64,000 bases of DNA from Lutjanus erythropterus (Eukaryota > Chordata > Actinopteri > Lutjaniformes > Lutjanidae). The notes under the pieces were generated by a model. That model did no database searches. It worked only from the letters and a program-made list of their open reading frames with translations, and was not told the DNA's origin. The DNA is taken from the NCBI GenBank assembly GCA_020091685.1, contig CM034608.1, forward strand, positions 8,122,522 to 8,186,521. Reading direction: 5' to 3'. Of this stretch, positions 1 to 16,632 are shown piece by piece; within the stretch, counting starts at the first letter, position 1, and each line of letters starts with the position of its first letter. A program made the translations under genes and the position numbers.

Positions 1-323
1 GGATGTAAGGAGAGAACTTTTTCATCTCTCTCTCTATTTTGCTTTTATCAATACAGCTTCATCCACCTCAGCCAAACATAAAAACTTTTTAATACTAATT
101 AATATTTAAACTGTTTTTTTCAGACACCACAGATTTGTATGTGTAAACTGAAAGACCATAGCACACACTGGACACATCATACAGTGAGACAAAATACTTA
201 AGGTACAATAGCTTGGATTTAACTTAGCTATAAGCTTATGTCTCTGTGCCTTGTTCTGGTACAAAGCACTGACACTGTCTTAAATTAAAATGTAAACTAG
301 GCAGTGTGGCGTGCAGTCCTTAC

Positions 324-5599
<5,276 letters not shown>

Positions 5600-5637
5600 G
5601 ACCAAACTGTGAGAACCAGGTTGATGGTCGACCAGAC

Positions 5638-5646
5638 TTATATAAA
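5638..5646 (-). promoter_or_regulatory. cel: Probable TATA box of cel
   Basis: TTTATATAA on the minus strand, 39-47 bp upstream of the first ATG. This implies a leader of only about 10-20 nt, common for highly expressed digestive-enzyme genes. Start-site mapping is not available. Confidence 0.55.
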
Positions 5647-5649
5647 GGA

Positions 5650-7468
5650 AGACCCCTCCCCTTAACAACATCTGACCAGTGTGCAGTCAGTGGGTCTGCT
5701 TCTGTCCGCAGCACTCTTCTCAATACTTCACATGGACTACCTCAGACCTGTTTGGCTGAAAAACACATAACATATGTGGTGAAAGACAGAAAAAATAAAG
5801 CACTTTTTTACAGCTTCCCAACATGTAAGATAAATGGATTTCACTGGACATCAGTATTTAGACTGATAATAAAAACTTCAAAGACCTTAGACGTCCACCA
5901 AACTAGATTTATATCAATCATTTCTCCATCATTTACTTCACCTGTTTTACTCACCAGCTCATCAAATGTTCAGATCTTTTACTTAAGAAAAAGTAGCAAC
6001 ACCACAGTATAAAAACACTATTACAAGTAAAAGTCCTGCAAGTATTTGCATCAGACTTAACTGTACTTTACCAGTACCAAACATAAAAGTAGTCATTATG
6101 CAGAATGGCTCATTTCAGAATCATTTATATTTTATTTCTGAGAGATTAATGCATGTATGGCTGACGGTGGTGAGGCAGTTTTACATTATATATTATACTC
6201 TATGTATGTATGCTTGGTAGTTTCATCTATAACAATATATCCTATTTTATTTGGTGATAATATTTTGTATTTATAATCTGAATCTGTAAACTAACTAGTG
6301 ACAAAAGCTTTTATATAAATGTAGTGGACTAAAAAGGACAATATTTCCCTTCTAAAATGTATTAAAGTGGAAGTATTAAGTAATATTCCTCAAATATACT
6401 ACAAGTAGCTTAAATTGCACTTAAGTACAGTACTTGAGAAGTGTATGTAGCTAAGATGGAATACAAAATGTGAAATGAAAAATACTTCAGTGAACCTTTC
6501 TGGACTATTGCAATAATACTGTGCATTAATTATTTTGATTTCTTTAATGGGAGCATCTGTAACATCAACAGTTTACCCCTGGAATCAATTAAGTATTTCA
6601 GGCTTTGATTAATCTATGATATATGTAATCTAAAATTTGATTGGCTGGCCTTTGCATACTTCTTATCACAAATGCAGGACTAGCTGTACCACCTCCCCCA
6701 CACTCGGACGTGCCTACATGTTAACTGACTAATGAAGTGTATGAACATGTGTGACGGTGGCCTGTCCTCATCCTGTCCCGTCCTTTAAAGCCCAACACAA
6801 ACAGTCAACAGATAAAGGGTGATGGCCAATAGAAAAGGGAGTAGCCCAAAGTTTAATCCTTTTCCTACTGGTGCAAAGTTGGACTCTAAATACCTTTATT
6901 ATAGCACTGAGAATAACTTAAGTAAATAAAAGTGGACATCAGCATCTTGATACATATAGACATGACTCTCTTTTCATAGTTCCTATGCTTAAATGTCCAG
7001 CCAGGAGCCACAAACTACCCAGGTAGACACATACAGCTGAGTTTTTAGATTAGGCAACTATTGTGCCTATTTTTTTTCTCGTGCTCATTGGTGTCATGAT
7101 TTTTAGCAGCCATGACAGCATGGCTGGTATCGTTTTCACCTCACGAGTCTGTGTGCATCATCATGGGAAAATATGTTCATCTAAGTACTTTGCCAGGTGT
7201 TTATATGTCTGACTGTCTGTCTGCTTGTGAACAGATTTTTTAAACAGGATAAATGCAGTCATGTGCAAGATGCAGTAATGAAACTTTACAGCTGTGTAGT
7301 CAAGATCAAAACGAGGGCCGTGTTTGAAGATGGGGGGTCTGAGGGTACTAGAAGTGAGGGGTAGGAAGTCGGGAAGGGGCTGCTCTCTCTCCACAAATTT
7401 TTTGTTGTACTGTATTTATCAAAAACTGCAAAAATGACACATTTCTTATACAAACCACTAGGAAAACC
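5650..7468. other. cel-gtf3c5 intergenic region
   Basis: About 1.8 kb with the 5990-6445 repeat and otherwise AT-rich sequence without a credible ORF. It holds the cel upstream region (5650-5760) at one end and the gtf3c5 3' untranslated region at the other. Confidence 0.6.
5990..6445. repeat. Dispersed repeat with ACTTGAGTA-type ends, cel-gtf3c5 gap
   Basis: AAAAGTCCTGCAAGTATTTG, AAAAGTAGTCATTATGCAGA and CTTAAGTACAGTACTTGAGA follow a known fish layout. Related copies lie at 9222-9400 (AAAGTAACTGAGTACATTTA) and 46160-46500. Confidence 0.6.
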
Positions 7469-7474
7469 TTTATT
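7469..7474 (-). terminator. gtf3c5: gtf3c5 polyadenylation signal
   Basis: AATAAA on the minus strand, 107-112 bp past the stop codon. It is the first canonical signal downstream. Confidence 0.7.
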
Positions 7475-10400
7475 TACATGTCACTCAGAAAAATAATTCA
7501 AGCACATCACCTCTTACAGAAACGAATAATGGAAAATATTAACAGTAAAGATCAATGTCATCAAGATGGTTGTTTTTTTGTCAAATGTAATCTAGCATTT
7601 CTGTCTCCATCTCATTTTCACTTCCCTCTGATGGCTGAAACTCCTCATCGTCTTCATCTTCCTCTTCCTCTTCATCATCCTTGTTCTCATCGTCCTGCTC
7701 CTCATCCTCATCTCTGCCTGAGGATTTTGCCCTTAGGCGTAAGCATTTGCGTTTCTTGGGCAATTCTGGTAATGCTGAGAGAGAGAAGTAACAGCAGTTA
7801 ATAAACCAAAAGGTGTTTAAGTTAACACATTTTTAAACACAATGTTTAATTGTTACAGGAGCCAAAGTTTTGCTCTCTTCCACTAGACCAGTGTTTCCCA
7901 ACCCTGGTCCTCAGGGCCCACTGTCCTGCATGTTTTAGATGTTTCTCTGCTCCAACACACCTGATTCACATGATCAGCTCGTCATCAAGCCTCTGCAGAA
8001 ACCTGATAACAACCTGATCATTTGAATCAGGTGTGTTGGAGCAGGGAAACATCTAAAATATGCAGGACAGTGGGCCCTGAGGACCAGGATTGGGAAACAC
8101 TGCACTAGACAGTGTATTTTCTCACAGAGGGTTTCTTTCACTGTTCTTCTGTCCACATTCTAGATAAATTTGTATCAACGTGGGTGGTAGACAGAATGGT
8201 TAATATTTAAGTATCCGATGACTGCATATCCCATGAGTCCTAGCCACAGAAGCACAATTAAGCATTTGTTTATTTGTTAGGATCTCCATTAGTCGTGCTC
8301 TAAAGCCAAGCTAGTCTTCCTGCAGTCCACACAAATGAAAACATGTGAAAACATACATTAAACACTAAAGGGACAGATCACCCCAAAAATACTTAGAGAT
8401 GTCTGCCTTCTCTCCAGCATAATGGGACTAAATGTCACTTGGCTTGTGGTGCTCAAAGCAGCACTAAAATAAATTTGAAAAATTCGAAACCAGTGTCTCT
8501 TTCCATAAATCACCGAATCTGGTTACTCAAGATAATCCACAGACCTTGTTTTGAGCAGTTTCATGCAGGAAGCACAATTTGTCCATTAGAAAATAAAGTA
8601 GTTGCGGTAGAATCTACTGCAGAAAGAAAGTAGTTCCTACATGAAACTGCTCACAACAAGGTCTGTTGATTATCTTGAGTAATCGAGTCATAATCTTTGG
8701 AAAGAGACGTTGGTTTTCAATTTTTCTAATGTATTTTTTTGTCATCTAGTTTCATTATTGTACTGGAGAGAAGGAGGACATCCTTATAGCTGATATCACC
8801 AAACCTCTGCAACTCACACCAAAACAAACTAGATGAATAAACAGCACTACATGTAAGGGAAAGACTATATATTTCAGGGCAGGATTTTGTCTCACTATAA
8901 CACCAGCCCTGGTCGCACCGTTGACATGTCCACAGCCAGTCCCTTTATCAGTGTGACTGTCTGAGTAGTTAATGTGTGATCACAAAGAAGACATAGTGTC
9001 CATAAGGTAAACGAGGACACAGCAGCTGTTCCTTTTTTTTTTTCTTTTTCTCCTTACGTGGTTTGTGGGCTCGGACGACCTTCTTGATCATGGCTGAGAT
9101 CATGTCCCTCAGTTTGTCGGTGGTGCCGATGACGCACCAGCCGTCTCGCTCGTCACACGTCTGCTCATTACCGCAGTTCTTCTCAGTCACCTCTTTGATA
9201 CTGGAGACACACAAACCATAGAGGTGGAAAGTAACTGAGTACATTTACTCAAGTAATGGACTTTAGTACAGTTTTGAGCTCCTTGTTCTTTACTTGTTTT
9301 CCTATTATTTAAAAAGTCATTAATCACTTGAGGTACATTTTGATGCTAGTACTTTTACATTGAAAATATTTTGAATGCAGAATGAGCATTTCTACTCTGT
9401 GATTAGAGCTGAAAAACTAATTTCCAACTATTCTGATAAATGTGAGGATTTCTTTATATCTTACATATATATTTATACACACACACACACACACAAACAC
9501 ATATACATATATAAATCACATTATGTACTCAGCTATATTTTTAATGTTTAGCTGTTAAGCAGAGAGAAACAGCTCTGTGAATGTAGCTTGTATCTTAAAC
9601 AATCTAAACTTTAAAAATAATTATTTCATTTGGTTTTCTTTCACCCCTTAAAATGAAGTAGGCCTTGTGACCCCACATTAAGCTTTGGTGACCCCTGGCA
9701 GGAGTCAGGACCACCAGGTTGGGAACCAGTGCTTTATCTAACATACTGTCCTGATTGTTGGGATTGTTCCGGTACTTACAGACAATCTGATATCAGTTTG
9801 ATTAAGGTTAATCACTCAGTACTTTAAAGTGAATATGTAAGAAAAACGTAGTGTAATGAACCTTTCCACATCCAAGTCACAGAGCTGGTAAAACATCTGT
9901 CTGTGAGGAGGAAGCATGCCTTCTCTGAAAACATACGATGACTCCTGTGGAGAGGAAATAGAGGTAAGTTGATACAGATGTTGTGTAATGACAGTTTTGC
10001 ATGACTATGATAAGACAACACTTATCATCATCCAGCATTTTAACATTCAGGCTTATGAAGAACTGCAGTGTTCAAAATCAAATAAGTCAAAACATGAGAT
10101 ATGCAATTTTAATAGAGACAAAATAAAAGCAGAAGCTTGAAACTAGCATGTTAGCGCCATGCTCCAGTAAGTAGGCAATAGTGGTCTTTCACTGACCTTC
10201 AGCTGGTATGAGACTGGGATTGGATCTCGACTGGTGCTTGGACCCTCCTGAGCTGGAAGCTCCATCACACTAGCTGGCTGGGGACCTGGAAAAAGACAAA
10301 AAAAAATGTTTGCCTTGGCAACAGCAGCAGGGTGGTGGAGATTATTGTGGATGTGCTTCAGACAGGGCACTGACGTTGAGGTTTTAACCATTTATTGCAG

Positions 10401-13400
10401 GTCTTGCACCTTGTCTTTCCCTCAGTTTGGGTCAAGAGGGATTTTGTATTGTACAGCAACATGTTTGTTCTTGGTTCCCCCTCCTTGTCGGAGGCAGGTG
10501 CTGTTCTGTTGTTTGTGCTTTTTCCCCAGCATGCGTGTCCAGTGATGATTGGTTCTGAGACTGAGGCCGCCTACTTTAAAATGGCACCTTCCGGTATCAG
10601 CGTCACTCCTCTGTTTCCTGACTCCCAACCAGACCGTGCCACGCCGTCCAAACCAGTCCGACTGTGTTGTGCTGTTTTGTGAAAGCTGATGTTGTAATTA
10701 ACTTGCTGCCCTTTCTCAAAATGTAAATACCTTCTAAAAAAAAGCAGTCCTGGTAGCTGTAGGGGTGGAAAGCCTGTTTGTTTTACATTTTCCTTTTCTC
10801 CTGCTTATGTCAGGGAGTCAGGTAAGACATCGGTCTTTCTTTTACTTTGTTGTTGTGGGTACGTATCTCTTTGTTGGACTGCATTTGCCGCGGCACTAGT
10901 CATCCTTGGGAGTGGGGAAAGAGGGGAGTCACTTTTATGCTGTTTGTTTATTCCATTTACCTGTGTAAGGAGCTGCCAAATAAACAACTAAATAAATTCA
11001 CCAACTCACCTGCTTTGTTGAATGTGATAGGCAGACTGTAGTTAAGGGAACTCCTCTTGGCTTTTACTGGCATGTCCGATAATGAATATCCTGAAAGAGG
11101 AACCAACAGTCAGGTCATGACTTTTTATTAACAATCAAAAAATTAAAAAACAGATAGTAAGATATGACTGATCTGGCTGCTGAAGACTGTTTTACAGGAA
11201 AATACTGACATTCACAGAATAGAGTGAAGCAGTTTACTTAACCTGCATTCTCAAAAGTAAAAGTCTACAAAAATTAATTTGAAGAAATCCTCCTTATGAA
11301 AAATACAGTAACTGTTGTCCTTTCTCAGGTTTTTACCGTGCTTGGTGCTGCAGCGGATCCTGAAGTCCAGCATCTGGTATTGCTTGGACTCTGTGGTCTT
11401 CCGGGGGTCGTAGCCCAGCCTCACCCACAGACTTCTCCACGGTCCAGTCACCTACAAAATGATCCTGATGTTTAACTTTCATTTGAGCAAAGAAAATGTT
11501 GGTTCTCCCTTTTAATTTGATTAAATTTCTCTGGAGACACTGAACACAATAACACTAACACTTCATAATAAAATATGCAATATACTGTATTTTCACATAT
11601 ATTCATAAACAAATTTATATTCACAAATGGTTTCCATGGAGAGTTCAGCTACTGTAAATCAACACTTCACTGAGGCTTACTGGTTAATTTTTCACTGTTT
11701 CAAAATATATCCAATTGCCATCAATGCATTGAACAGAGTTTACTTTGTCCCTTAATTCACCGTCACATTCTTTACCAGGCACACTGTGTCCCCTCAGCTC
11801 ACCATGTAATAGGCGAAGACGGGCAGCAGCAGTTTGAGTTTATCAGGGTGGATGTTGATGTTGGCCTTGACCGCGTTCCGTGACCAGATGGGCCGGCTCT
11901 CAAACATCTAGGCACAAAAAGTTTGGTTAGAGATAAGATAAAAGAAGCCCCGAATGTGATGTGAAGCCATACCTGTGGTACAGTATATAGGATCATTTTC
12001 CAACCTCAACCAGGTGCCATTTCTGGAGTGAAAATTGTTGTTTATGATGGTTTGGCTGCACTGGTGTCACTAATAAAACTGTCAATAATGGTCTAATGGA
12101 AAAAGAACTGGCTTTTACTCGCAGTCACTGCATGGAAAATAAAGACTCATGAAGAGGACTGCAAGTCAGAAAACATGGATGTCAACAATGCAGATTTAAT
12201 CACTTTCAAAACATCAGTTTTAAAGGACAGCACATTTGTTAAGCCTTAAACAGATACACAGTGGGTTTTACTGAACAACACTGAAAGCAAACAGAGACTT
12301 TGTTTTCAATCAAAACTCAGATCCTCTAAACCATGAGACACTGAATACGTATCTCAGTAGCTTCTCTTTTGCCCAATTACTTAATATAACATGACAAGAT
12401 TTTTCACAACAAAACTTGATTAGTATGCCAAGAACACACAAAGAGAAATGGAAAAACTATTTCTATTGTAGCCTACTTAATAGTAGTATTTTCTTAATAG
12501 TTTATTCTATTAAATGGGACCAATTACCCTAAAATAATTATATAAAAAAAACATTTTTATCTCTTCCTTGTAGTCCCTTTTTATTCATCTTGGTTGTTTT
12601 GTTTCAAGTTGCTGAGTTTTGGTTATTTGGACTATTTCTTCTACCAAATTACACCCTCCAATTATATTACTGTGCAGAAGTAAGGATACTGTTCACAGTA
12701 AGGATTATCTTGAGTAACCAGGTCATGACTTTTGGAAAGAGACAGTGCTGTTGAGTTTTTCAAATCTGTTTTTTGGTGCACTGAGCACCGCAAGCTGAGT
12801 GCCATCATTATATTCCAGAGAAGACAGACATATCTGCAGCCGATATATCTCCAGAACTCTGCAGGACAGATACACAGCACCACAGATCAGGGGGAAAATG
12901 TGTATTTTGGATTCGGGGGTAAATTGTGCCTTTCAATGCTGAAAAATGTCATCTCTATTTCCAAGATACTAACAGTCCAAAACAAAAAGATATTTAATTT
13001 ACAATAATATGAAAGGCAGCTAACCCTCAAAGTGGGAGAGCTGGAACCAAAAACAGTTTGGCCTTTTTAACAAATTTTCTACTCCACTAATAATTTTTTG
13101 TCTAGACATTCTTCAGTGTTAATTATTTTACTTTGAATTTAATTGAGTATTTTACCTTCGCAGTCTGCCATTGCTTAAATGTGACATATTTAATTAAAAG
13201 GCCAGAGTTTGTTTTTATCTAATGAGCCTTGAAATTAAATTTTGTCTGGAGAAGTCAGTCTGGACTCCTGTGATACTCCCTCCTGATGTAATGAAGTTGA
13301 TTCACTTACATCAGACCATGATTACTGCTGCACACACCTTTTTCAATTGTTCCTCCACCTGCTTGTCATGCTCCTTCAGGCAGACTCTCCTCCAGTTGTT

Positions 13401-15983
13401 CCTGGCTGCCTCGAGGCACTCTGAGGGCACAGTGGCATCACTGAAGCTCACAAAAATGGCGTTGTGTGGCCGGCGAGCACGATTCACACCAATTAAGCTC
13501 TTCTTGTTGACGGGCATTTGGCTGCAAAAAGAAAGGAGGAGAAACATTACAAACATATTCCTGATAAAAAGCATCAGCATCACACTGAAATTAAAGATAC
13601 AGACGTTGTAAGGTTGACCAGAGTAAATAATGATGTTTTTCCAACAGAGCCCTCACACTGACTTTTGAAAGATGTCAGGTCGGTAAAAATAATCCACAGG
13701 AGTGTCGAGGCGTGAGAAGATGGCTGGGGGAAGAAAGTAAGGCATGGGCCGCTCAAAGAAATCTTGATTCTCTGATTTGCGGAGGATGATTTTGTCGTAC
13801 AGAGATGTGTCTTTTCCACCTTCTGAGTGCACGGCGAGGCACTGAAAGTCCGCCATCCCTGCAGAAAACAAACAAGTTATCAGAACAACCAATCAATCAT
13901 CTATTCGTTTTTTTCCCATATCAATCAATTTTATTATTATGACATGTTCAAAACATGTCTATATGATAAAGAGTGCATTTGTTTCTCAAACTCCAAATAT
14001 TGTGTAGTTCTGAAATCTTTAAAAACATCATACATTAGGAGGATTTTTCATCTATAACCTTGGAATTTGTATGTTGTTCCTATGACTCCGAGTATTTCCA
14101 TGTTGATCTCAGCGTCCTTGGGATCCTTTTTTCGCACCCGTCGCCGCACTCTGAGGAGGAGGTTGCTTGAGGGGAAGCGGTTTCCACAGAGAGAGTGACA
14201 GAAAGGGTCCTGAGGTCGGTAACGCAGCTCAAGACGCCTGTTGGGGTGAGCGAAGGTCTACGAGATCAAAAGGAAATGCAGACAGGTGTCGGATTAGAGC
14301 GGTTTAGTTACAGAGCTGATGATGAAGCTGTGGCCAGAACAAAGATTGACAGTTATCTGTTCACAAGCCAATCCTGGGCCCATTTAACCCCTCCTCACAT
14401 GCTTCAGATAGTAACCAGAAGGTCCTCATCATGTCAGCAGACACCAAACTTTACTAGTGCATAGTCCCCAAAAAAGGTATGATTAATTTGGGGCGTTCAC
14501 AGCTTTAATCATGGTATTATTATATCTGCTGTTTTTGGTGTCGCACCCCTGCAGCTTAAAACTACAAAGGCAACAAATATATTAAGGTAGGTAGACAAAT
14601 GTTTCTGAAACCCTTAAGTTTAGCATTTTGATAAACTAGCAAGCTATTAAGGCTGTGTATTGGCGAGAAAAAATACAAAATCTATCACGATACAGGTGTT
14701 AAAATTCAATATACTGTTATATTGTTGAGTTATAAAAGGTTACTTATTAAACACGAACAGAACAGTGAATGTAGATAGAGTAGTAGTGCTTTTTATCCAT
14801 GTAAATTGATTTGGTGTGAGTTGTAGTGTTTTGGAGATATCAGTCATAGACAGATCTGTCTTGTCTTCTCCCAAATATAATGGAGCTAGATGGCACTCAA
14901 CTTGTGGTGCCAAAAGCACCAAAATAAAACATTAAAACATAAAATCAATAGCTGTGTCTCTTTCCAGAAATCCAGACCCTGTTACTCAAGATGATCCACA
15001 GAACTTGTTGTGAGGAGTTTCATGTAGGAACTACTTTCTTTCTATGCTAGAATCTACCAGAACTACCTTCCTTCAACTAAAGAGAAGTGTTCCTACATAA
15101 AACTGCTCACAACAAGGTCATCTTGAGTAACAAGATCATGTTTTTTGGGAATTTGATTTGGAGTGTTTTAAGTGTTGGGGATGAGGCAGACATCCCTGTG
15201 GCCGATATCTCCAAAACTTGGCAATGAACACCAAAACTAGATAGAAAAAGGACTAGAAGTAAGAAGAAAAATGTGTCTTTGGGGTTTAAGGCCCCCACAA
15301 TGTTTGCAAACACTGATTTTTACTGGTGCATATTCCTCCCAAAAAACTGCAATTAACCTGGGGCTTTCAGGGACCCGAGGTGTCCGGGGTCACATAGCAG
15401 CCTGACACCAGCTTAAAACTACACTAAAAACAAATATTTTTTGTCAGGTGGACAAATGTTTATGAAACACTGAAAATAGCATTTTGGCTAGCTATGTAGC
15501 TACCGTTTAAACTCGAATAACCAAACATTACCACGTATTTGCATTATAATTCTGTAACTGAAACAGACTCAAATAAATGGCGGTAAAACATATACATATG
15601 TAAACACTTTCTCACGGTTTATGGCATGTAGATATTATAACATACTTTAGGTAAAGCATAAAACTACTGAATAACACGAAACAAGATGAAGTGTGACAGT
15701 ATGTGAGGCTGGAGCTTAATAATCAACACCAGGGGGTCCTGATAGTTACAACAGTCTGTCCCTGTCGTGGCCTGCTTACTTTGGACACTGTTTGTTCACC
15801 CCCGAGAGTCTCCAGCATCTTGTCCACACTGGTGACCACCGCCGGATACTCTACACACACCAGTTTGCTGTCCCGCAGCTCCACGGTGGACGAGCTGCCG
15901 GGGACATCGACTTCTTCAGACTGACCGGAAAGAGTCAGTTCTTTCAGAGTAAAATCCAGCTTCAGCTCCTTGGAGCCCGCCAT
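7469..15983 (-). CDS. gtf3c5: General transcription factor IIIC subunit 5 (TFIIIC63 / tau95 homologue), complete
   Basis: Subunit of TFIIIC, which binds the A and B boxes of tRNA-type promoters and recruits TFIIIB and RNA polymerase III in the nucleus. Coding exons: 15983-15780, 14257-14059, 13858-13663, 13521-13338, 11907-11803, 11451-11337, 11090-11010, 10285-10197, 9944-9862, 9200-9058, 7774-7581 (stop TGA). Phases close at every junction, for 530 codons (human protein about 519). Landmarks: LVCVEYPAVV near the N-terminus, RARRPHNAIFVSF, the ESRPIWSRNAVKANI segment, TGPWRSLWVRLGYDPR, the ERDGWCV segment, and an Asp/Glu-rich tail ending ENEMETEMLDYI. The tail corresponds to the acidic plug of the yeast tau95 DNA-binding domain. 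An AATAAA signal lies 107-112 bp after the stop. Start chosen by homology and a first intron at the family position. Confidence 0.97.
7581..7774 (-). CDS. gtf3c5: gtf3c5 last coding exon, acidic tail
   Basis: Encodes LPELPKKRKCLRLRAKSS, then a long Asp/Glu tract and the conserved terminus GSENEMETEMLDYI, stop TGA at 7583-7581. The KKRK run looks like a nuclear-localisation signal. Confidence 0.96.
7889..8102. mobile_element. Palindromic hAT-type MITE with 8-bp target duplication
   Basis: 214 bp in gtf3c5 intron 10. Terminal inverted repeats CAGTGTTTCCCAACCCTGGT / ACCAGGATTGGGAAACACTG. The two arms pair nearly end to end (GGTCCTCAGGGCCCACTGTC against GACAGTGGGCCCTGAGGACC). The 8-bp flank CACTAGAC is exactly duplicated at 7881-7888 and 8103-8110, the target-site length of hAT transposases. 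Confidence 0.9.
8367..8890. mobile_element. Palindromic MITE, family A copy 1 (gtf3c5 intron 10)
   Basis: Left arm starts AAAGGGACAGATCACCCC. The arms are inverse: ACTCAAGATAATCCACAGAC (left) against GTCTGTTGATTATCTTGAGT (right), and GCAGTTTCATGCAGGAA against TTCCTACATGAAACTGC. The right end is eroded. Confidence 0.75.
9058..9200 (-). CDS. gtf3c5: gtf3c5 coding exon 10
   Basis: Encodes IKEVTEKNCGNEQTCDERDG and WCVIGTTDKLRDMI, ending in basic residues (KKVVRAHKP). Acceptor GTCTCCAG, donor CCAC|GTAAGG. A T-rich run lies just inside the following intron. Confidence 0.95.
9476..9506 (+). repeat. (AC)n microsatellite in gtf3c5 intron 9
   Basis: Short run ACACACACACACACACA with one interruption. 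A similar 8-unit run lies at 3540-3555 in cel intron 2. Confidence 0.9.
9862..9944 (-). CDS. gtf3c5: gtf3c5 coding exon 9
   Basis: Encodes SSYVFREGMLPPHRQMFYQL followed by CDLDVE, matching human YIFREGALPPYRQMFYQLCD. The donor AAAG|GTTCAT is weak, but frame and homology fix it. Confidence 0.93.
10197..10285 (-). CDS. gtf3c5: gtf3c5 coding exon 8, low-conservation linker
   Basis: Encodes a Pro/Ser-rich linker, PQPASVMELPAQEGPSTS to VSYQLK. Placed by phase (1 to 0) and good splice sites (TTTTTCCAG; AAG|GTCAGT) rather than by strong similarity. Confidence 0.88.
11010..11090 (-). CDS. gtf3c5: gtf3c5 coding exon 7
   Basis: 27 codons, YSLSDMPVKAKRSSLNYSLP followed by ITFNKA. Matches the PVKAKRSTYNYSLPIT stretch of vertebrate GTF3C5. 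Donor GCAG|GTGAGT. Confidence 0.95.
11337..11451 (-). CDS. gtf3c5: gtf3c5 coding exon 6
   Basis: Starts VTGPWRSLWVRLGYDPRK and ends CSTKHG, part of the conserved DNA-binding core. Acceptor TTTTGTAG, donor ACG|GTAAAA, leaving phase 1. Confidence 0.96.
11803..11907 (-). CDS. gtf3c5: gtf3c5 coding exon 5
   Basis: 35 codons, FESRPIWSRNAVKANIN to LLPVFAYYM. Nearly identical to the vertebrate family. Phase 0 at both ends; acceptor TGCCTAG, donor ATG|GTGAGC. Confidence 0.96.
12690..12945. mobile_element. MITE family A, single-arm remnant (copy 2)
   Basis: Carries GGATTATCTTGAGTAACCAG, then GACTTTTGGAAAGAGACAG and CCGATATATCTCCAGAACTC in the same order as the right arm of the other copies. Lies in gtf3c5 intron 4. 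Confidence 0.6.
13338..13521 (-). CDS. gtf3c5: gtf3c5 coding exon 4
   Basis: Encodes QMPVNKKSLIGVNRARRPHN, then AIFVSF and a basic or charged helix ending EEQLKK. Acceptor TTTTTGCAG, donor AAG|GTGTGT, leaving phase 0. Confidence 0.95.
13663..13858 (-). CDS. gtf3c5: gtf3c5 coding exon 3
   Basis: Encodes GMADFQCLAVHSEG to VDYFYRPDIFQ. The donor that keeps frame with exon 4 is AA|GTCAGT. Reading a few bases further to the GTGTGA site would break the frame, so this donor is preferred. Confidence 0.9.
14059..14257 (-). CDS. gtf3c5: gtf3c5 coding exon 2
   Basis: Encodes RRLELRYRPQDPFCHSLC and a basic RVRRRVRKK run. Acceptor CTCGTAG, donor CAAG|GTTATA (non-consensus from position +3), leaving phase 1. 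Confidence 0.95.
14790..15370. mobile_element. Palindromic MITE, family A copy 3 (gtf3c5 intron 1)
   Basis: Left arm TTTTGGAGATATCAGTCA; right arm CCGATATCTCCAAAACTTGG. The centre has GAGTTTCATGTAGGAACTAC against GTTCCTACATAAAACTGCTC. The inverse pair spans about 580 bp. Confidence 0.7.
15780..15983 (-). CDS. gtf3c5: gtf3c5 coding exon 1
   Basis: 68 codons, starting MAGSKELKLDF and containing KLVCVEYPAVV and MLETLGGEQ, conserved in the TFIIIC63 N-terminal dimerisation region. The ATG sits inside an AACATGGCGGG context. Donor AAA|GTAAGC, phase 0. Confidence 0.95.
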
Positions 15984-16285
15984 GTTGGCTCTTTTAAATT
16001 TGATATTTAAGCGAGCGTAATGACTGTAGTTAAACCTTAAATAACATGTAAGTAAACGCGCCCAAGACCCCTTTGCTCTTACAGCAGCGTGTATGTGTGT
16101 CCAAGTGCAAAATAACGCCGGGCGGAAACGGTAGCTCACATGTACAGTTCCACAGCCCAAAGTTCCTCTTTTTTTTCTTTCTTTTTTTACTCCCTTCGAT
16201 ACCAACGAGACGCCGAATAAATTAACCACTAAAATAAAATTTAAAAAAATCAACAAAACACATTTTAGTTACCAACGCCATTTAA
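15984..16285 (-). promoter_or_regulatory. gtf3c5: gtf3c5 upstream region
   Basis: Moderately CpG-containing 5' flank with no TATA box (AACGCCGGGCGG is at about 16115). The start codon is embedded in a YY1-like AACATGGCGG. Start site not identifiable by eye. Confidence 0.35.
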
Positions 16286-16287
16286 GT

Positions 16288-16297
16288 GTTGTTATTA

Positions 16298-16345
<48 letters not shown>

Positions 16346-16392
16346 GTAGTAGTAGTAGTAGTAGTAATAATAGTACTACTAGTAGTAGTACC
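16288..16392 (+). repeat. Compound (ATT)n / (AGT)n microsatellite upstream of gtf3c5
   Basis: About 19 ATT-type triplets pass directly into AGT triplets, then into AATAATAGTACTACTAGTAG. Starts about 300 bp upstream of the gtf3c5 ATG. Confidence 0.95.
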
Positions 16393-16584
16393 TTGTATTT
16401 CTTTCTTTATTTTTTTTTCTTTTTCCCCCCGAATTTTATTGAGAACAACACTAACATATAAACATCTTTAAGGAACGAAAAGGGAAATAAAATGCCATAA
16501 AATTCAGTTCTGACATTAAAAGGGGAATTATACTGGAAACTTTTGCATTCAGTAAGGGCAAGATAATACATAGAGGAGGGTGAG

Positions 16585-16600
16585 GGGATAAATAAATAGA

Positions 16601-16631
<31 letters not shown>

Positions 16632-16632
16632 G
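16585..16632 (+). repeat. (AAAT)n microsatellite
   Basis: Interrupted run of AAAT/AATA tetramers (AAATAAATAGATAAATAAAT and on). Confidence 0.95.

Noticed and set aside
15984..16256. N-terminal extension of gtf3c5 upstream of the chosen ATG
   Set aside because: The frame stays open, but the upstream residues are unlike any family member; conservation starts at MAGSKELK.
16286..16471. ORF encoding poly-Leu/Val
   Set aside because: Translation of the ATT/AGT microsatellite.
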